A DNA stretch of 64,000 bases, taken from assembly GCF_008704205.1 (NCBI RefSeq), contig NZ_VXLC01000006.1:124001-188000 (forward strand), written 5' to 3'. Both the position numbers and the translations under genes were made by a program. Positions 42,301 to 48,911 of this stretch are shown one piece after another (position 1 is the first letter of the stretch; each line of letters opens with the position of its first letter). This DNA comes from Nocardia colli (GTDB taxonomy: Bacteria > Actinomycetota > Actinomycetes > Mycobacteriales > Mycobacteriaceae). The notes beneath the pieces are model-generated. The model did no database searches, was not told where the DNA came from, and saw nothing but the letters and a program-made list of their open reading frames with translations.

Positions 42301-42820
42301 CGGTGGAGCCGGAGGTGAATTGCAGCAGCGCGCACTCGTCCGGCTCGCCGAACACGCGCTCCGCGGGCGGGCACGGTTGCAGCGTGGCCGCGTCGATCAC
42401 CAGTGGTTCGTCGCTCCGCCCGGCCGCCGTGGCCGCCTGGCGGACGAACTGCTCGAATTCGGTCGAGGTGACCACCAGCCGGGGCTTCGCCTGCACCAGG
42501 ATCCCGGCGATGTGGGCGATGATCTGGTCGAGATCGCCGAACATCGGCGGCGCGACCGGCGTGAACACTCCGCCGCACGCCCAGACCGCGTAGAACGCGG
42601 CGACGCAGGGGAAGCCGGTCGGCATGATCACGCAGGCGCCGTCGCCGCTGCCCATGCCGTGCCGGCGCATGAGCGCCGCGATCGACCAGGTCTGTTCGGC
42701 CAGTTCGGGATAGCTCCGGTAGGCCCAGCCGTCGGCTTCGTCGGCCAGCCGAATACCGGCCGAACCGGTCGGGTCGGCTAGCCAATCACGTACGGCCGCA
42801 ACGTCTTTGTCATGCTCCAT
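39362..42820 (-). CDS. Acyl-AMP ligase fused to a nucleotidyltransferase and extra C-terminal domains
   Basis: An 1152-residue multidomain protein. Residues ~1-565 are an adenylate-forming enzyme of the FAAL/FadD32-like type: FTSGSTAAPRG, SWLPLYHDMGLVG, YGLAEST, GDAGFLHRGEVFVLGRMGSSLKVRGR (in parts). Near 595-690 is a minimal nucleotidyltransferase domain, EGSLAEGFGNEGSDVDFLVL (GSxxxG...SDxD), with a third acidic residue in DGRRVEVRT. Then follow a helical region, a PqqD-like segment (QRVHVIRSDSDVFVLSDNG) and a helical tail I cannot assign. The ATG at 42820 has GAAGGAGAGG upstream and overlaps the dikinase gene by 11 nt. It probably activates an acyl chain for the downstream carrier protein. 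Confidence 0.85.
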   Translation of the reverse strand: MEHDKDVAAVRDWLADPTGSAGIRLADEADGWAYRSYPELAEQTWSIAALMRRHGMGSGDGACVIMPTGFPCVAAFYAVWACGGVFTPVAPPMFGDLDQIIAHIAGILVQAKPRLVVTSTEFEQFVRQAATAAGRSDEPLVIDAATLQPCPPAERVFGEPDECALLQFTSGSTAAPRGVRVSWHNLANNIAMISRLVEWRAGEAMVSWLPLYHDMGLVGAFLTTVTNQGDLWLMRPDQFVRDPARWLRAMAHAQHSPSPSFALGYVAHRVSPAEIADLDLSGWRTLAVGSEPVEVADLQSFAKLTGPLGFSMSAYTLAYGLAESTLMVTASARHRPITALRIDTPTLRFGEPVTILERELLDDTHRVDGAGWITGLGYSTTESTVTVVDENGHELPDGTLGEMVVVGDSVALGYSDDSDGASTRIVNGALYSGDAGFLHRGEVFVLGRMGSSLKVRGRSVFMEDIESRVAQETGITKGKLAAVAITEPGEQGIALFAEAKPGAWIPEARKIIRGELGPAQTVTIVTGPRGIIRRTSSGKPRRRYMWDQFRSGALTDAVVYEAEATPSCGRVATDDTPTPTLAAERVGQLLDGALESVAIPADSTVLFEGSLAEGFGNEGSDVDFLVLAPGDDELPTLPTVLFIDGRRVEVRTRSESQMRRQLEQVANATELDEDLLNRCQRFLRATVVRSGTADIDELRALLPHSTFMTLIADWWTARAQQALRYAIALRTLKARDEAIDWARDGLLQAIKGWAARHGESYLETKWLPQQLERIGSDEIINRYRDLSDPGAWAGDPERSYGDTLPGVLGDAKARALSEQATWTQALELAAELGVEGVTDDPDQILFARRPQVTTWNIGQRVHVIRSDSDVFVLSDNGARAWRSVVFRHSLAAVLSRAPHDITAELAEFLRLGFVGLQWRCGEVLKPALAMCKPGRPYTPVPSATAPALGVTGAAREDAIATLSPLPARRFTECAMNLVWSNIVLENAREDLAGAIKNGQGAVADIAAHRMIAMTVRVMLSAFGIHPLPADVAPPSTLRRLLPPHAQHRDDLLARLESARQLRFSDSGDTVAGLAVLDDFVTLVRSVAADPDGTAFPASFDSREQWRRTLAIGYDWLRIAGYLDTDLPLDEARDLLASGGQQPHLRVEGTSQP

Positions 42821-45560
42821 CGCGGACCTCTCCTTCGGCCAGCACAGTAACGGTTCCGTGGGTGCCATCGACTCGAATCCGCATACTGGTCCGTACCTTC
42901 TTGGTCACGTCCTTGACCTGGACCACCGTCGGCACCCCGAGTTCCCGCGCCACGATCGCGACATGGGTGAGTGGGCTGCCACGCTCGATGACCAGCGCCG
43001 ACGCCGAGGGCAGCGCGGCCACCCAGCCGGGATCGGTCCGATATGCCACCAGAATGCCACCCGCGACGTCGCGCGGCTCGTCGACGACGACCGCGGTTCC
43101 CTCGACGCTACCGGAGGCCGATGGGGTGCCGGTGAGCACCGTGCCTGCTTCGGCCGCGGGGGTGTCGGTGATCGGCACCCAGCCCTGGGCGGCCAGTTCG
43201 GCGCGGCCGAAGGTCGATCCGGTGGTGACGAATCTGGCCGGAGCTACGAGACCGGAGTCCTTGGCGCGCTGCGCCTTTCGCGCGTTGACCAGATCGCGCA
43301 GGTCTGCGGTATCGGCACCGTCGTAGCTGCCGCGCAACTCCTGCACGGTCAGGTAGAACACGTCGGCGAACTCGTCGATGACGCCGCGCTCGGCCAGATC
43401 GCGGCCCATCACCCGGATCATCCGCTTGACCATGCCGAAGGCCCTGGTCCGGCAGAAGCGCAGGCGCTCGCGGTGCGCGGCGCAGCGGGAAACCTTGCCG
43501 CGCAACCGTTCATAGATCCGGCGGCGGAAGCCGTGCAGGTGGGCGTCGAGGTATTCCTCGGCCTCGTCGCGGTGGCCGAGCGGCGCGTCCGGTAATGCGC
43601 TGCGCAGCATGACGAACAGGCTCGCCGGATCCTCGCGCAGGTCCGGGGTTTCCAGTTTGAGCTCGTCCAGGCTGCGGTAGCCGTAGCTGTCGATGTAGGC
43701 GTCGACCTTCGCGCGGAAGTCCGGTCTATCCGCGAGTGCGGGGTAGATGTGTTCCGGCGCTGTCGAATTCACCAGGGCGGTGAGTTCGGGGTCGGCGCGG
43801 GCGGCGTCGGCGAGGGCCTTCATCGCGCGGGCGGGTTCGGCGGATTCGACGTCGGAGCCGGGGCCGACCACGGCGTAGAGGAACCACTCCGGGGCCTTGG
43901 GCAGCAGCAGTTTGGTCAGCAGGAACATCAATCCGGTGCAGGTCAGCAGGATTGCGTCGAGGACCATCAGCGGGCCCCAGCGCTCGACCAGGTCGCGGTC
44001 GACCTTCCGGTAGGCGGCATCTGCTTCGGCGCCGGAGAGCGCGGTGTAGTCGATGGCGTCGTACTCGTCGTAGACGCGGTAGAAGTCGGTCATGAACTGT
44101 TCGACGATGGCGTCGATGCCGAACAGGCGGCGCAGGTAGGTCGCGGTGGTCACCGTTCGCGACCGGAGGCGGCTCAGCGGGTTGCCGAAGGTGAACGGGC
44201 GCAACGTTTTCGCGATGTCGTCGGCGAGGGGTTCGGCCACGCCGAGCGCGGCCTCGAGCACCTTGCGGTTCAGCGGGTAGCCCGGTGCGATGCCGACCAT
44301 GCGGTACCAGTGCAGCAGGTTGTAGTACACCCGGCCGTGAAAGTAGCCCAGCAGCACCGGAGTCCATCGTTCGGTCTGGCGCAGCTGTGCGCCGGGGACC
44401 CGGAGGGATTTCGCGTAGCCGTGGTAGACGCGGCCGTAGATGTCGGCGGCGGTGGTGTAGGTCAGCGGGGAGGTGAGGCCGTTGAAGCTCTCGATGATGT
44501 TGGAGTTGTCCCAGATTCGTTGTTCGCCGTCCGGTACGGCCTCGCCGGCGCCCCGGATGAGCGCGCCGGGGCGGGCACCGAGGGTCGTGGTGATCGGGCG
44601 GGACTGCAGGAACCAGAGGCCGGCTTCGTCGATCGCCCATTCGACGTCCTGCGGGGCGTCGAACTCGGCTTCCACCTTGCGGCCCAGTTCGGCTACCTCG
44701 GCGATCTCGGCGTCGGTGAGGGCGGGCCGTTCGCGCTGTGCCGGGTCGATCTCGCTGATCGTGGAGCCCTGCGCGCCGTCGGCGACGTACGACCGATCCT
44801 TGTCTCCCAGTACGGTTTCCAGCACGGCACCGGAGGATTTGTCGACCACGACCGAGTCGGCGTCCACCGCGCCCGACACCAGGCCCTCGCCGAGCCCGTA
44901 GACCGCGCTGATGACCAGTTCGTCGCGGGCGCCGGTGATCGGGTTCGCGGTGAACATCACGCCGCTGGCCCGCGCCGCGATCAAGCGTTGCAGCACAACG
45001 GCGACCGCACCCGCGCGTGGCTGCTTGTGGGTGAACGCGTAGCGCAACGATCGTTCGGAGAAGGCCGACGCCCAGCAGTCGCGGACCCGGTCGAGCACCG
45101 CGTCGAGGCCGTTGACGTTCAGGAAGGAGTCGAACTGACCCGCATACGAGTGCTCCGGGCCGTCCTCCGCGACCACCGACGAGCGCACCGCGATCGAGCC
45201 GCCGAGTCGGGCGTACGCGTCGGCGATCACCTCGCGGACTTCGGCGGGCAGCGGGGTCGCGGCGATATCGGCCCGCAGCGCGGCACCCGCCCCGAGGGCC
45301 GCGTCCAGGTCGTCCAGTAATGTGACCTCGGTCACGTTCCTCAGCAGATCGGTCTCCGCGGTGAACTGCGCGAACACGTCCGTGCCGAGCACGGTCCAGT
45401 CCGGGACCCGAAATCCGCACTGGCGCAGGCGGTGCAGCCCGCGCGCTTTACCGCCGCCGACGGCGGCGATCGTCGCGATATCGGTCCACGGTCCCAGCAC
45501 CTGCACGGCATGCTCCCATCCCCCCGGATTCTTGTGCCGGAGCACCACGCACCGGCTCAC
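42810..45560 (-). CDS. Rifampin-phosphotransferase/PEP-synthase-like dikinase
   Basis: A 916-residue three-part protein. Residues ~30-330 are the PEP/pyruvate-dikinase ATP-grasp domain (GGGKARGLHRL, AVRSSVVAEDGPEHSYAGQFD, VMFTANPITG, DVEWAID and FLQSRPIT). The middle resembles the acceptor-binding part of Rph, including GVIDEFADVFYLTVQEL. The C-terminal swivelling domain has the phosphohistidine near residue 866 in RGSPLTHVAIVARELGVPTVV. Enzymes of this build transfer the beta-phosphate of ATP to pyruvate or, in Rph, to a drug hydroxyl. As first gene of the operon it may phosphorylate the pathway intermediate or give self-resistance. The GTG start at 45560 is uncertain. Confidence 0.85.
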   Translation of the reverse strand: MSRCVVLRHKNPGGWEHAVQVLGPWTDIATIAAVGGGKARGLHRLRQCGFRVPDWTVLGTDVFAQFTAETDLLRNVTEVTLLDDLDAALGAGAALRADIAATPLPAEVREVIADAYARLGGSIAVRSSVVAEDGPEHSYAGQFDSFLNVNGLDAVLDRVRDCWASAFSERSLRYAFTHKQPRAGAVAVVLQRLIAARASGVMFTANPITGARDELVISAVYGLGEGLVSGAVDADSVVVDKSSGAVLETVLGDKDRSYVADGAQGSTISEIDPAQRERPALTDAEIAEVAELGRKVEAEFDAPQDVEWAIDEAGLWFLQSRPITTTLGARPGALIRGAGEAVPDGEQRIWDNSNIIESFNGLTSPLTYTTAADIYGRVYHGYAKSLRVPGAQLRQTERWTPVLLGYFHGRVYYNLLHWYRMVGIAPGYPLNRKVLEAALGVAEPLADDIAKTLRPFTFGNPLSRLRSRTVTTATYLRRLFGIDAIVEQFMTDFYRVYDEYDAIDYTALSGAEADAAYRKVDRDLVERWGPLMVLDAILLTCTGLMFLLTKLLLPKAPEWFLYAVVGPGSDVESAEPARAMKALADAARADPELTALVNSTAPEHIYPALADRPDFRAKVDAYIDSYGYRSLDELKLETPDLREDPASLFVMLRSALPDAPLGHRDEAEEYLDAHLHGFRRRIYERLRGKVSRCAAHRERLRFCRTRAFGMVKRMIRVMGRDLAERGVIDEFADVFYLTVQELRGSYDGADTADLRDLVNARKAQRAKDSGLVAPARFVTTGSTFGRAELAAQGWVPITDTPAAEAGTVLTGTPSASGSVEGTAVVVDEPRDVAGGILVAYRTDPGWVAALPSASALVIERGSPLTHVAIVARELGVPTVVQVKDVTKKVRTSMRIRVDGTHGTVTVLAEGEVRDGA

Positions 45561-45593
45561 CCGGGCCGCGCAAAACGTAAGTGGGGGTTGTAT

Positions 45594-45603
45594 GGATATA
45601 TCC
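45594..45603. promoter_or_regulatory. AT-rich palindrome in the dikinase/espG intergenic region
   Basis: GGATATATCC is a perfect 10-bp palindrome, 34 bp before the presumed start of the dikinase gene and among the few AT-rich stretches in this area. It contains TATATC on the minus strand, usable as a -10 box. The candidate -10 for the divergent EspG-like gene is TAAGCT near 45676. Weak, pattern-based call. Confidence 0.35.
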
Positions 45604-45725
45604 GAGAATTCACCGCAGTGTTAGCCCACAATCCTAGGTGCTCGGTGCGGCAACCACCTCCGCGCGCCACGACCGTTAAGCTACAAACCAGTCTCGGTGG
45701 GTTCGGTGAGGATGTGATTCGGGCG

Positions 45726-46430
45726 GTGAGTTGGACCTTCACTCCGGACGAGTTCGCCCACCTGTGGGGCGAAACCGACCTGGATCGGCACCCGTATCCG
45801 TTGCGCATCCTGGAGACCCCGCGCACCGAGGACGAGGCCGATCGGCTGCGCGCGACGCTGAACGAACGGCTGCCGCTGCGAGCCGACCCCGATCTGAGCG
45901 CCTGCCTGCGGATTCTCGCCGCCCCGCAGACCAGGATCGTCGCGATCGGCGGCACGCACACGCCGGGTAGCGAGATCCGGCTGCTCGCCGCGGCGATCTT
46001 CGACCGGGCCGTGCTCGCGGTGCAGGAACCCGGCTCGACGCCGGACTTCGGCGGGCGGGTCCGGCTCTCGATCGGGCACAGCGGCAAGCTCGGCATCCGG
46101 ATCGCGGGTCTGCTGCCCGCCGCGCCGCCAGGGCGGGAACCGGCCCGGGTCGCGCCGACGGACGCGGTGCGCGACGAGGCGACGGTGGTCGCGCGGCAGC
46201 CGACGGCACCGCGAATTCGCAAGCTGCTGCTGAAACCGCACAGCGCGGAAGGACATATCCGGATCGAGCCCGCGCTGGACCAGCCGACGCCGCCCCCGCC
46301 GATCCACTACACCTGGTTCGACGTCAAGGGCGACGGGCGATACCTGATCAGGGCGGGCAAGGAAGTGCACATCACGCCCGCCTCCGCCGAGCAGATCGGC
46401 GCGCAACTGCAGAAACGCATCCAGTCGTGA
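45726..46430 (+). CDS. ESX secretion-associated protein EspG-like
   Basis: A 234-residue protein starting VSWTFTPDEFAHLWGETDLD, the usual beginning of EspG proteins, cytosolic chaperones that bind PE-PPE-type substrates of type VII secretion and keep them soluble. The strand pattern RILAAPQTRIVAIGG and the C-terminal HYTWFDVKGDGRYLI match the family. GTG 45726 is chosen from homology; GTG 45714 is equally possible since neither has a clean ribosome site. It is followed after 92 bp by WXG-like and PPE-like genes, a complete chaperone-plus-substrates cassette, but no ESX core genes are in the window. Confidence 0.82.
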   Translation: MSWTFTPDEFAHLWGETDLDRHPYPLRILETPRTEDEADRLRATLNERLPLRADPDLSACLRILAAPQTRIVAIGGTHTPGSEIRLLAAAIFDRAVLAVQEPGSTPDFGGRVRLSIGHSGKLGIRIAGLLPAAPPGREPARVAPTDAVRDEATVVARQPTAPRIRKLLLKPHSAEGHIRIEPALDQPTPPPPIHYTWFDVKGDGRYLIRAGKEVHITPASAEQIGAQLQKRIQS

Positions 46431-46522
46431 GCCCGGCCGCCGATGCCGACCGATAACCACCGGTGCCGGTCGAAGCGGCCACGGGCTAGTCTGAGGCGGA
46501 CCGACCATCTCAGGGGTGTGCG

Positions 46523-46897
46523 ATGACGATCGAGACCAGCCGAGCCGATATCGTCCGGTTCAAGCAAGCGGCCCAGGCAGGCAGCGTCCAGTTCGATCCG
46601 GCTGCCGCGCGGCGCTGCGCCGAGATGTACGACCAGCAAGCCGAACGGTTGATCCACCTGCAGCAGCGCCTCGAAACCGCCGCGGAACTGGGCGGATTCG
46701 GCGGATTCGTGTCCGCGCAGCAGTTACAGGCCGGGTTCAATCACAAAGCGCGCGACGCCGCCACGTTGCTGGACAGCTACATCGAGGCCGCGTACCGAAT
46801 GAAGGAAGCCTTCTTGATCAGCGGCGGATTACTCGAAGAAGCCGATGCAGCCAACGCCGCCGCCCTGCGCGCCGTCGCCTCGAGGCTTCCGCGATGA
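46523..46897 (+). CDS. WXG100-like helical secretion-associated protein
   Basis: A 124-residue all-helical protein (FDPAAARRCAEMYDQQAERLIHLQQRLETA, in parts, then GFGGFVSAQQLQAGFNHKARDAATLLDSYI). Two long helices separated by a GFGGF turn suit a WXG100/PE-like hairpin, as made by small partners of PPE-type proteins. No canonical WxG is present; FGGF occupies the turn. Its stop overlaps the next gene's ATG (ATGA), so the two proteins are likely made in equal amounts and form a heterodimer. Likely substrate or adaptor for type VII secretion, by context. Confidence 0.7.
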   Translation: MTIETSRADIVRFKQAAQAGSVQFDPAAARRCAEMYDQQAERLIHLQQRLETAAELGGFGGFVSAQQLQAGFNHKARDAATLLDSYIEAAYRMKEAFLISGGLLEEADAANAAALRAVASRLPR

Positions 46898-48033
46898 CCG
46901 GCAGCGATCCCGACTACATCAGCTCGATGGAGCACTTCGAGTCGATGCGGCACGAAGAGATCTACGCCAAGACCCAGCAGATCGACGCCGCCGAGGTGCT
47001 GCGCGCGTCGGTCGCCTGGCTGGAGGTCGCGGGCACGCTGAGCACGTCCTTCCCGCTCACCCGCGGCAGCGTGGACCGGGTGATGAACTCGATGGAGTGG
47101 AAGGGTGCCGCAGCCGACGCGGCGTTCGCCAGCATCCGCAGCTTCGCCGCCTCGGCGGACGAACTCGCCGCGGTGATGGGGCAGGTCGGCGCCAGGCTGG
47201 GCGGCGTTGCCGCGGCGGCCGAGGCGGTCAAGATCGCGGTCGCGCCACCCGGTTCGTCCGGGCCGATCGGCGCGGTCGCGCGCCTGCTCGAGGCCGCGCA
47301 CGTCATAGACGCGAAGATGGCCGAGGAGGCGCTGCGGCAAGAGGCCGTGCTCGCGATGAACATGGTGTACAAGCCGGCCTATGGCATGGCGGGCAAAGCC
47401 GTTCCGGCGCTGCCGTCGCCGCCGGAGTTGCCGGCCGACATCAAGCCCGCACCCGCCGCGCCACCACAGCGTCGACCGGCGCCGCCGAGCGAGCAGCCGG
47501 AATACACTCCGCCGCAACAGATCCCGCAGGACAGTCAGCCGAACGGTCGTCCGTCGACGCCCGCCCCGGCGCCCTCGGTCCCGGAATCCCAAGCGCCCCC
47601 GAGCACTACGACTCCGCCGCGCCCGGTCCCCGACCCGCAGCCGACGCCGCCGCCGACCACCCAGGCGCCGCCGACCACCCAGGCGCCGCCGACCACTCAG
47701 CAAGCGCCGCCTCCGGCCCCGCCGACCCCGGATGCTCCGCCGTCAACACAACCGGCCCCGCCCTCAACGCAACCGGCCCCCGCACCGTCGACTCAGCAGG
47801 CACCCCCACCGGCTCCGCAACAGGCACCACCGCCTCCGACTACCGAGCAGGCTCCCCCACCCCTGCCCTCTCCACCCCCGGCCCCGCCGATCCCCGCCCC
47901 CGCGCAACCGCCTGTCCCCCTGCCGGATCCAGGCGGTCAGCCAGGCGTCACCGGCCCGATCCCCGACGAAAACCAGCAGCAACAACCTCCGTCGACCACC
48001 AACCAGCCCGGAGTGGTGCCCTCCCAGAAGTAA
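46894..48033 (+). CDS. PPE-like type VII secretion protein with proline-rich tail
   Basis: A 379-residue protein. The first ~170 residues are helical with MNSMEWKGAAADAAFASIRSF, a WxG-type turn (WKG) inside a PPE/WXG-like four-helix arrangement. From ~171 to the end it is low-complexity, very rich in Pro, Gln, Thr and Ala (PPTTQA repeats, PPSTQPAP), as in cell-wall-spanning or exported Pro-rich proteins. It starts inside the stop of the WXG-like gene. It is probably exported by an ESX system with its partner, with EspG as chaperone. Function of the tail is unknown. Confidence 0.75.
   Translation: MTGSDPDYISSMEHFESMRHEEIYAKTQQIDAAEVLRASVAWLEVAGTLSTSFPLTRGSVDRVMNSMEWKGAAADAAFASIRSFAASADELAAVMGQVGARLGGVAAAAEAVKIAVAPPGSSGPIGAVARLLEAAHVIDAKMAEEALRQEAVLAMNMVYKPAYGMAGKAVPALPSPPELPADIKPAPAAPPQRRPAPPSEQPEYTPPQQIPQDSQPNGRPSTPAPAPSVPESQAPPSTTTPPRPVPDPQPTPPPTTQAPPTTQAPPTTQQAPPPAPPTPDAPPSTQPAPPSTQPAPAPSTQQAPPPAPQQAPPPPTTEQAPPPLPSPPPAPPIPAPAQPPVPLPDPGGQPGVTGPIPDENQQQQPPSTTNQPGVVPSQK
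47653..47706 (+). repeat. 18-bp tandem repeat encoding PPTTQA
   Basis: Three consecutive 18-bp units encode PPTTQA-type hexapeptides in the proline-rich tail of the PPE-like gene; the first two are identical and the third has diverged. Copy number is likely to vary between strains. Confidence 0.75.
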
Positions 48034-48084
48034 CCGCACACTGGCAGCCGCCATACACGCGGACCATGAGCCTGGGACGTCGAA

Positions 48085-48132
48085 CGGGACATCACTATCG
48101 CGAAACGCGGAACCGCGCTCAGTGATGTCCCG
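48085..48132. repeat. GGGACAT palindromic element, copy B (shared terminator)
   Basis: CGGGACATCACT at 48085-48096 pairs exactly with AGTGATGTCCCG at 48121-48132; the 24-nt spacer contains a small CGCG stem. It lies between convergent genes and shares AACGGGACAT, one base, then ACT with the element at 19877-19930. It probably terminates both genes. Confidence 0.68.
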
Positions 48133-48147
48133 GTCGCCGAGCAAACC

Positions 48148-48735
48148 CTAGAGGTCGTCCGTGTCGTCCTTCTCCTCGGCTTTGAGAACTTTGAGCATCC
48201 TGTCCATCTTCTCGTCATAGAGGTCGAGGATTGCCGCATCGGTATCCATGCCGGGCTTGAGTTTGGTGCCCAACCTTTCCTGCTCCGTTTTCAGGGCGTT
48301 ACTCCACTCCCGCCGGAACTCGTCGCTGTTGCACATTCCGTACCGCCACTGCCGCAGCAGATCGGCATCCGTCGAGCCGAGCGGTGGTGCGAACTTACTG
48401 CCCTTGCCCATAATGTCGCTCCGTGCCGCATCGACAGCGTCATAACCGCCGCGATACTGCAATGGCGTGATCTTGAAAGCCGCGTCGTACTCGCGTATTC
48501 CACTGTCGCTGAACTGTTTACGCGAGCCCGCCAGATCCTTCTGCGGGTTGATCGGCTCGCCGCCCACGCTGCAGAAGAGGTCCGCGATCCTGAACCAAGT
48601 CCGCTCATTCTTCGCCGCCTGCTTCTCCGCCGCCTGCCCGGCATCTCCCGCAGGCGACGCGTGTGCCGCACCAGAACTGGCGATGAGCAGGACAGAGAAT
48701 CCGACCGCGAACAACCCGGCCAGGTGTTTAGCCAT
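48148..48735 (-). CDS. Secreted hypothetical protein
   Basis: A 195-residue protein with a signal peptide (AKHLAGLFAVGFSVLLIASS) and probable cleavage at AHA-SP. The mature part is hydrophilic and helical with two cysteines (DLFCSVGG, YGMCNSDE), perhaps one disulfide, and ends in the acidic EEKDDTDDL. The ATG at 48735 has GGGAGG 4 nt upstream; ATGs at 48738 and 48747 are alternatives. No family recognised. It is convergent with the PPE-like gene. Confidence 0.68.
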   Translation of the reverse strand: MAKHLAGLFAVGFSVLLIASSGAAHASPAGDAGQAAEKQAAKNERTWFRIADLFCSVGGEPINPQKDLAGSRKQFSDSGIREYDAAFKITPLQYRGGYDAVDAARSDIMGKGSKFAPPLGSTDADLLRQWRYGMCNSDEFRREWSNALKTEQERLGTKLKPGMDTDAAILDLYDEKMDRMLKVLKAEEKDDTDDL

Positions 48736-48911
48736 CATGCCTCCCATACCGATTTATCCCGAGTTTCGAAACAAGCACCTACCGAGGCGATCCCAGTTGG
48801 TTCGGTGCCACGGCATCGTTGGATGTGTCCGAATATCAGCGAGCGGCATATGACTGCGGAAAACACGACAGTAGCGGGTTGTCCGGCCCGCGGCGCGTTG
48901 TGTGGTGTGGT
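48736..48911. other. Spacer between proB and the secreted-protein gene
   Basis: About 175 bp with no supported gene. It marks the right border of the accessory region next to the conserved proB-valS block. No repeat or att-like sequence was noticed at the border. Confidence 0.4.

Noticed and set aside
45592..45624. Ten-codon open frame (MDISENSPQC) between the dikinase and EspG-like genes
   Set aside because: No ribosome-binding site and no evidence of translation; its start lies on the GGATATATCC palindrome. Could be a leader peptide but not supportable.
47641..47720. Possible CRISPR or intergenic tandem repeat
   Set aside because: The 18-bp units are in frame inside a coding sequence and have no spacers; they encode a Pro-rich tail.
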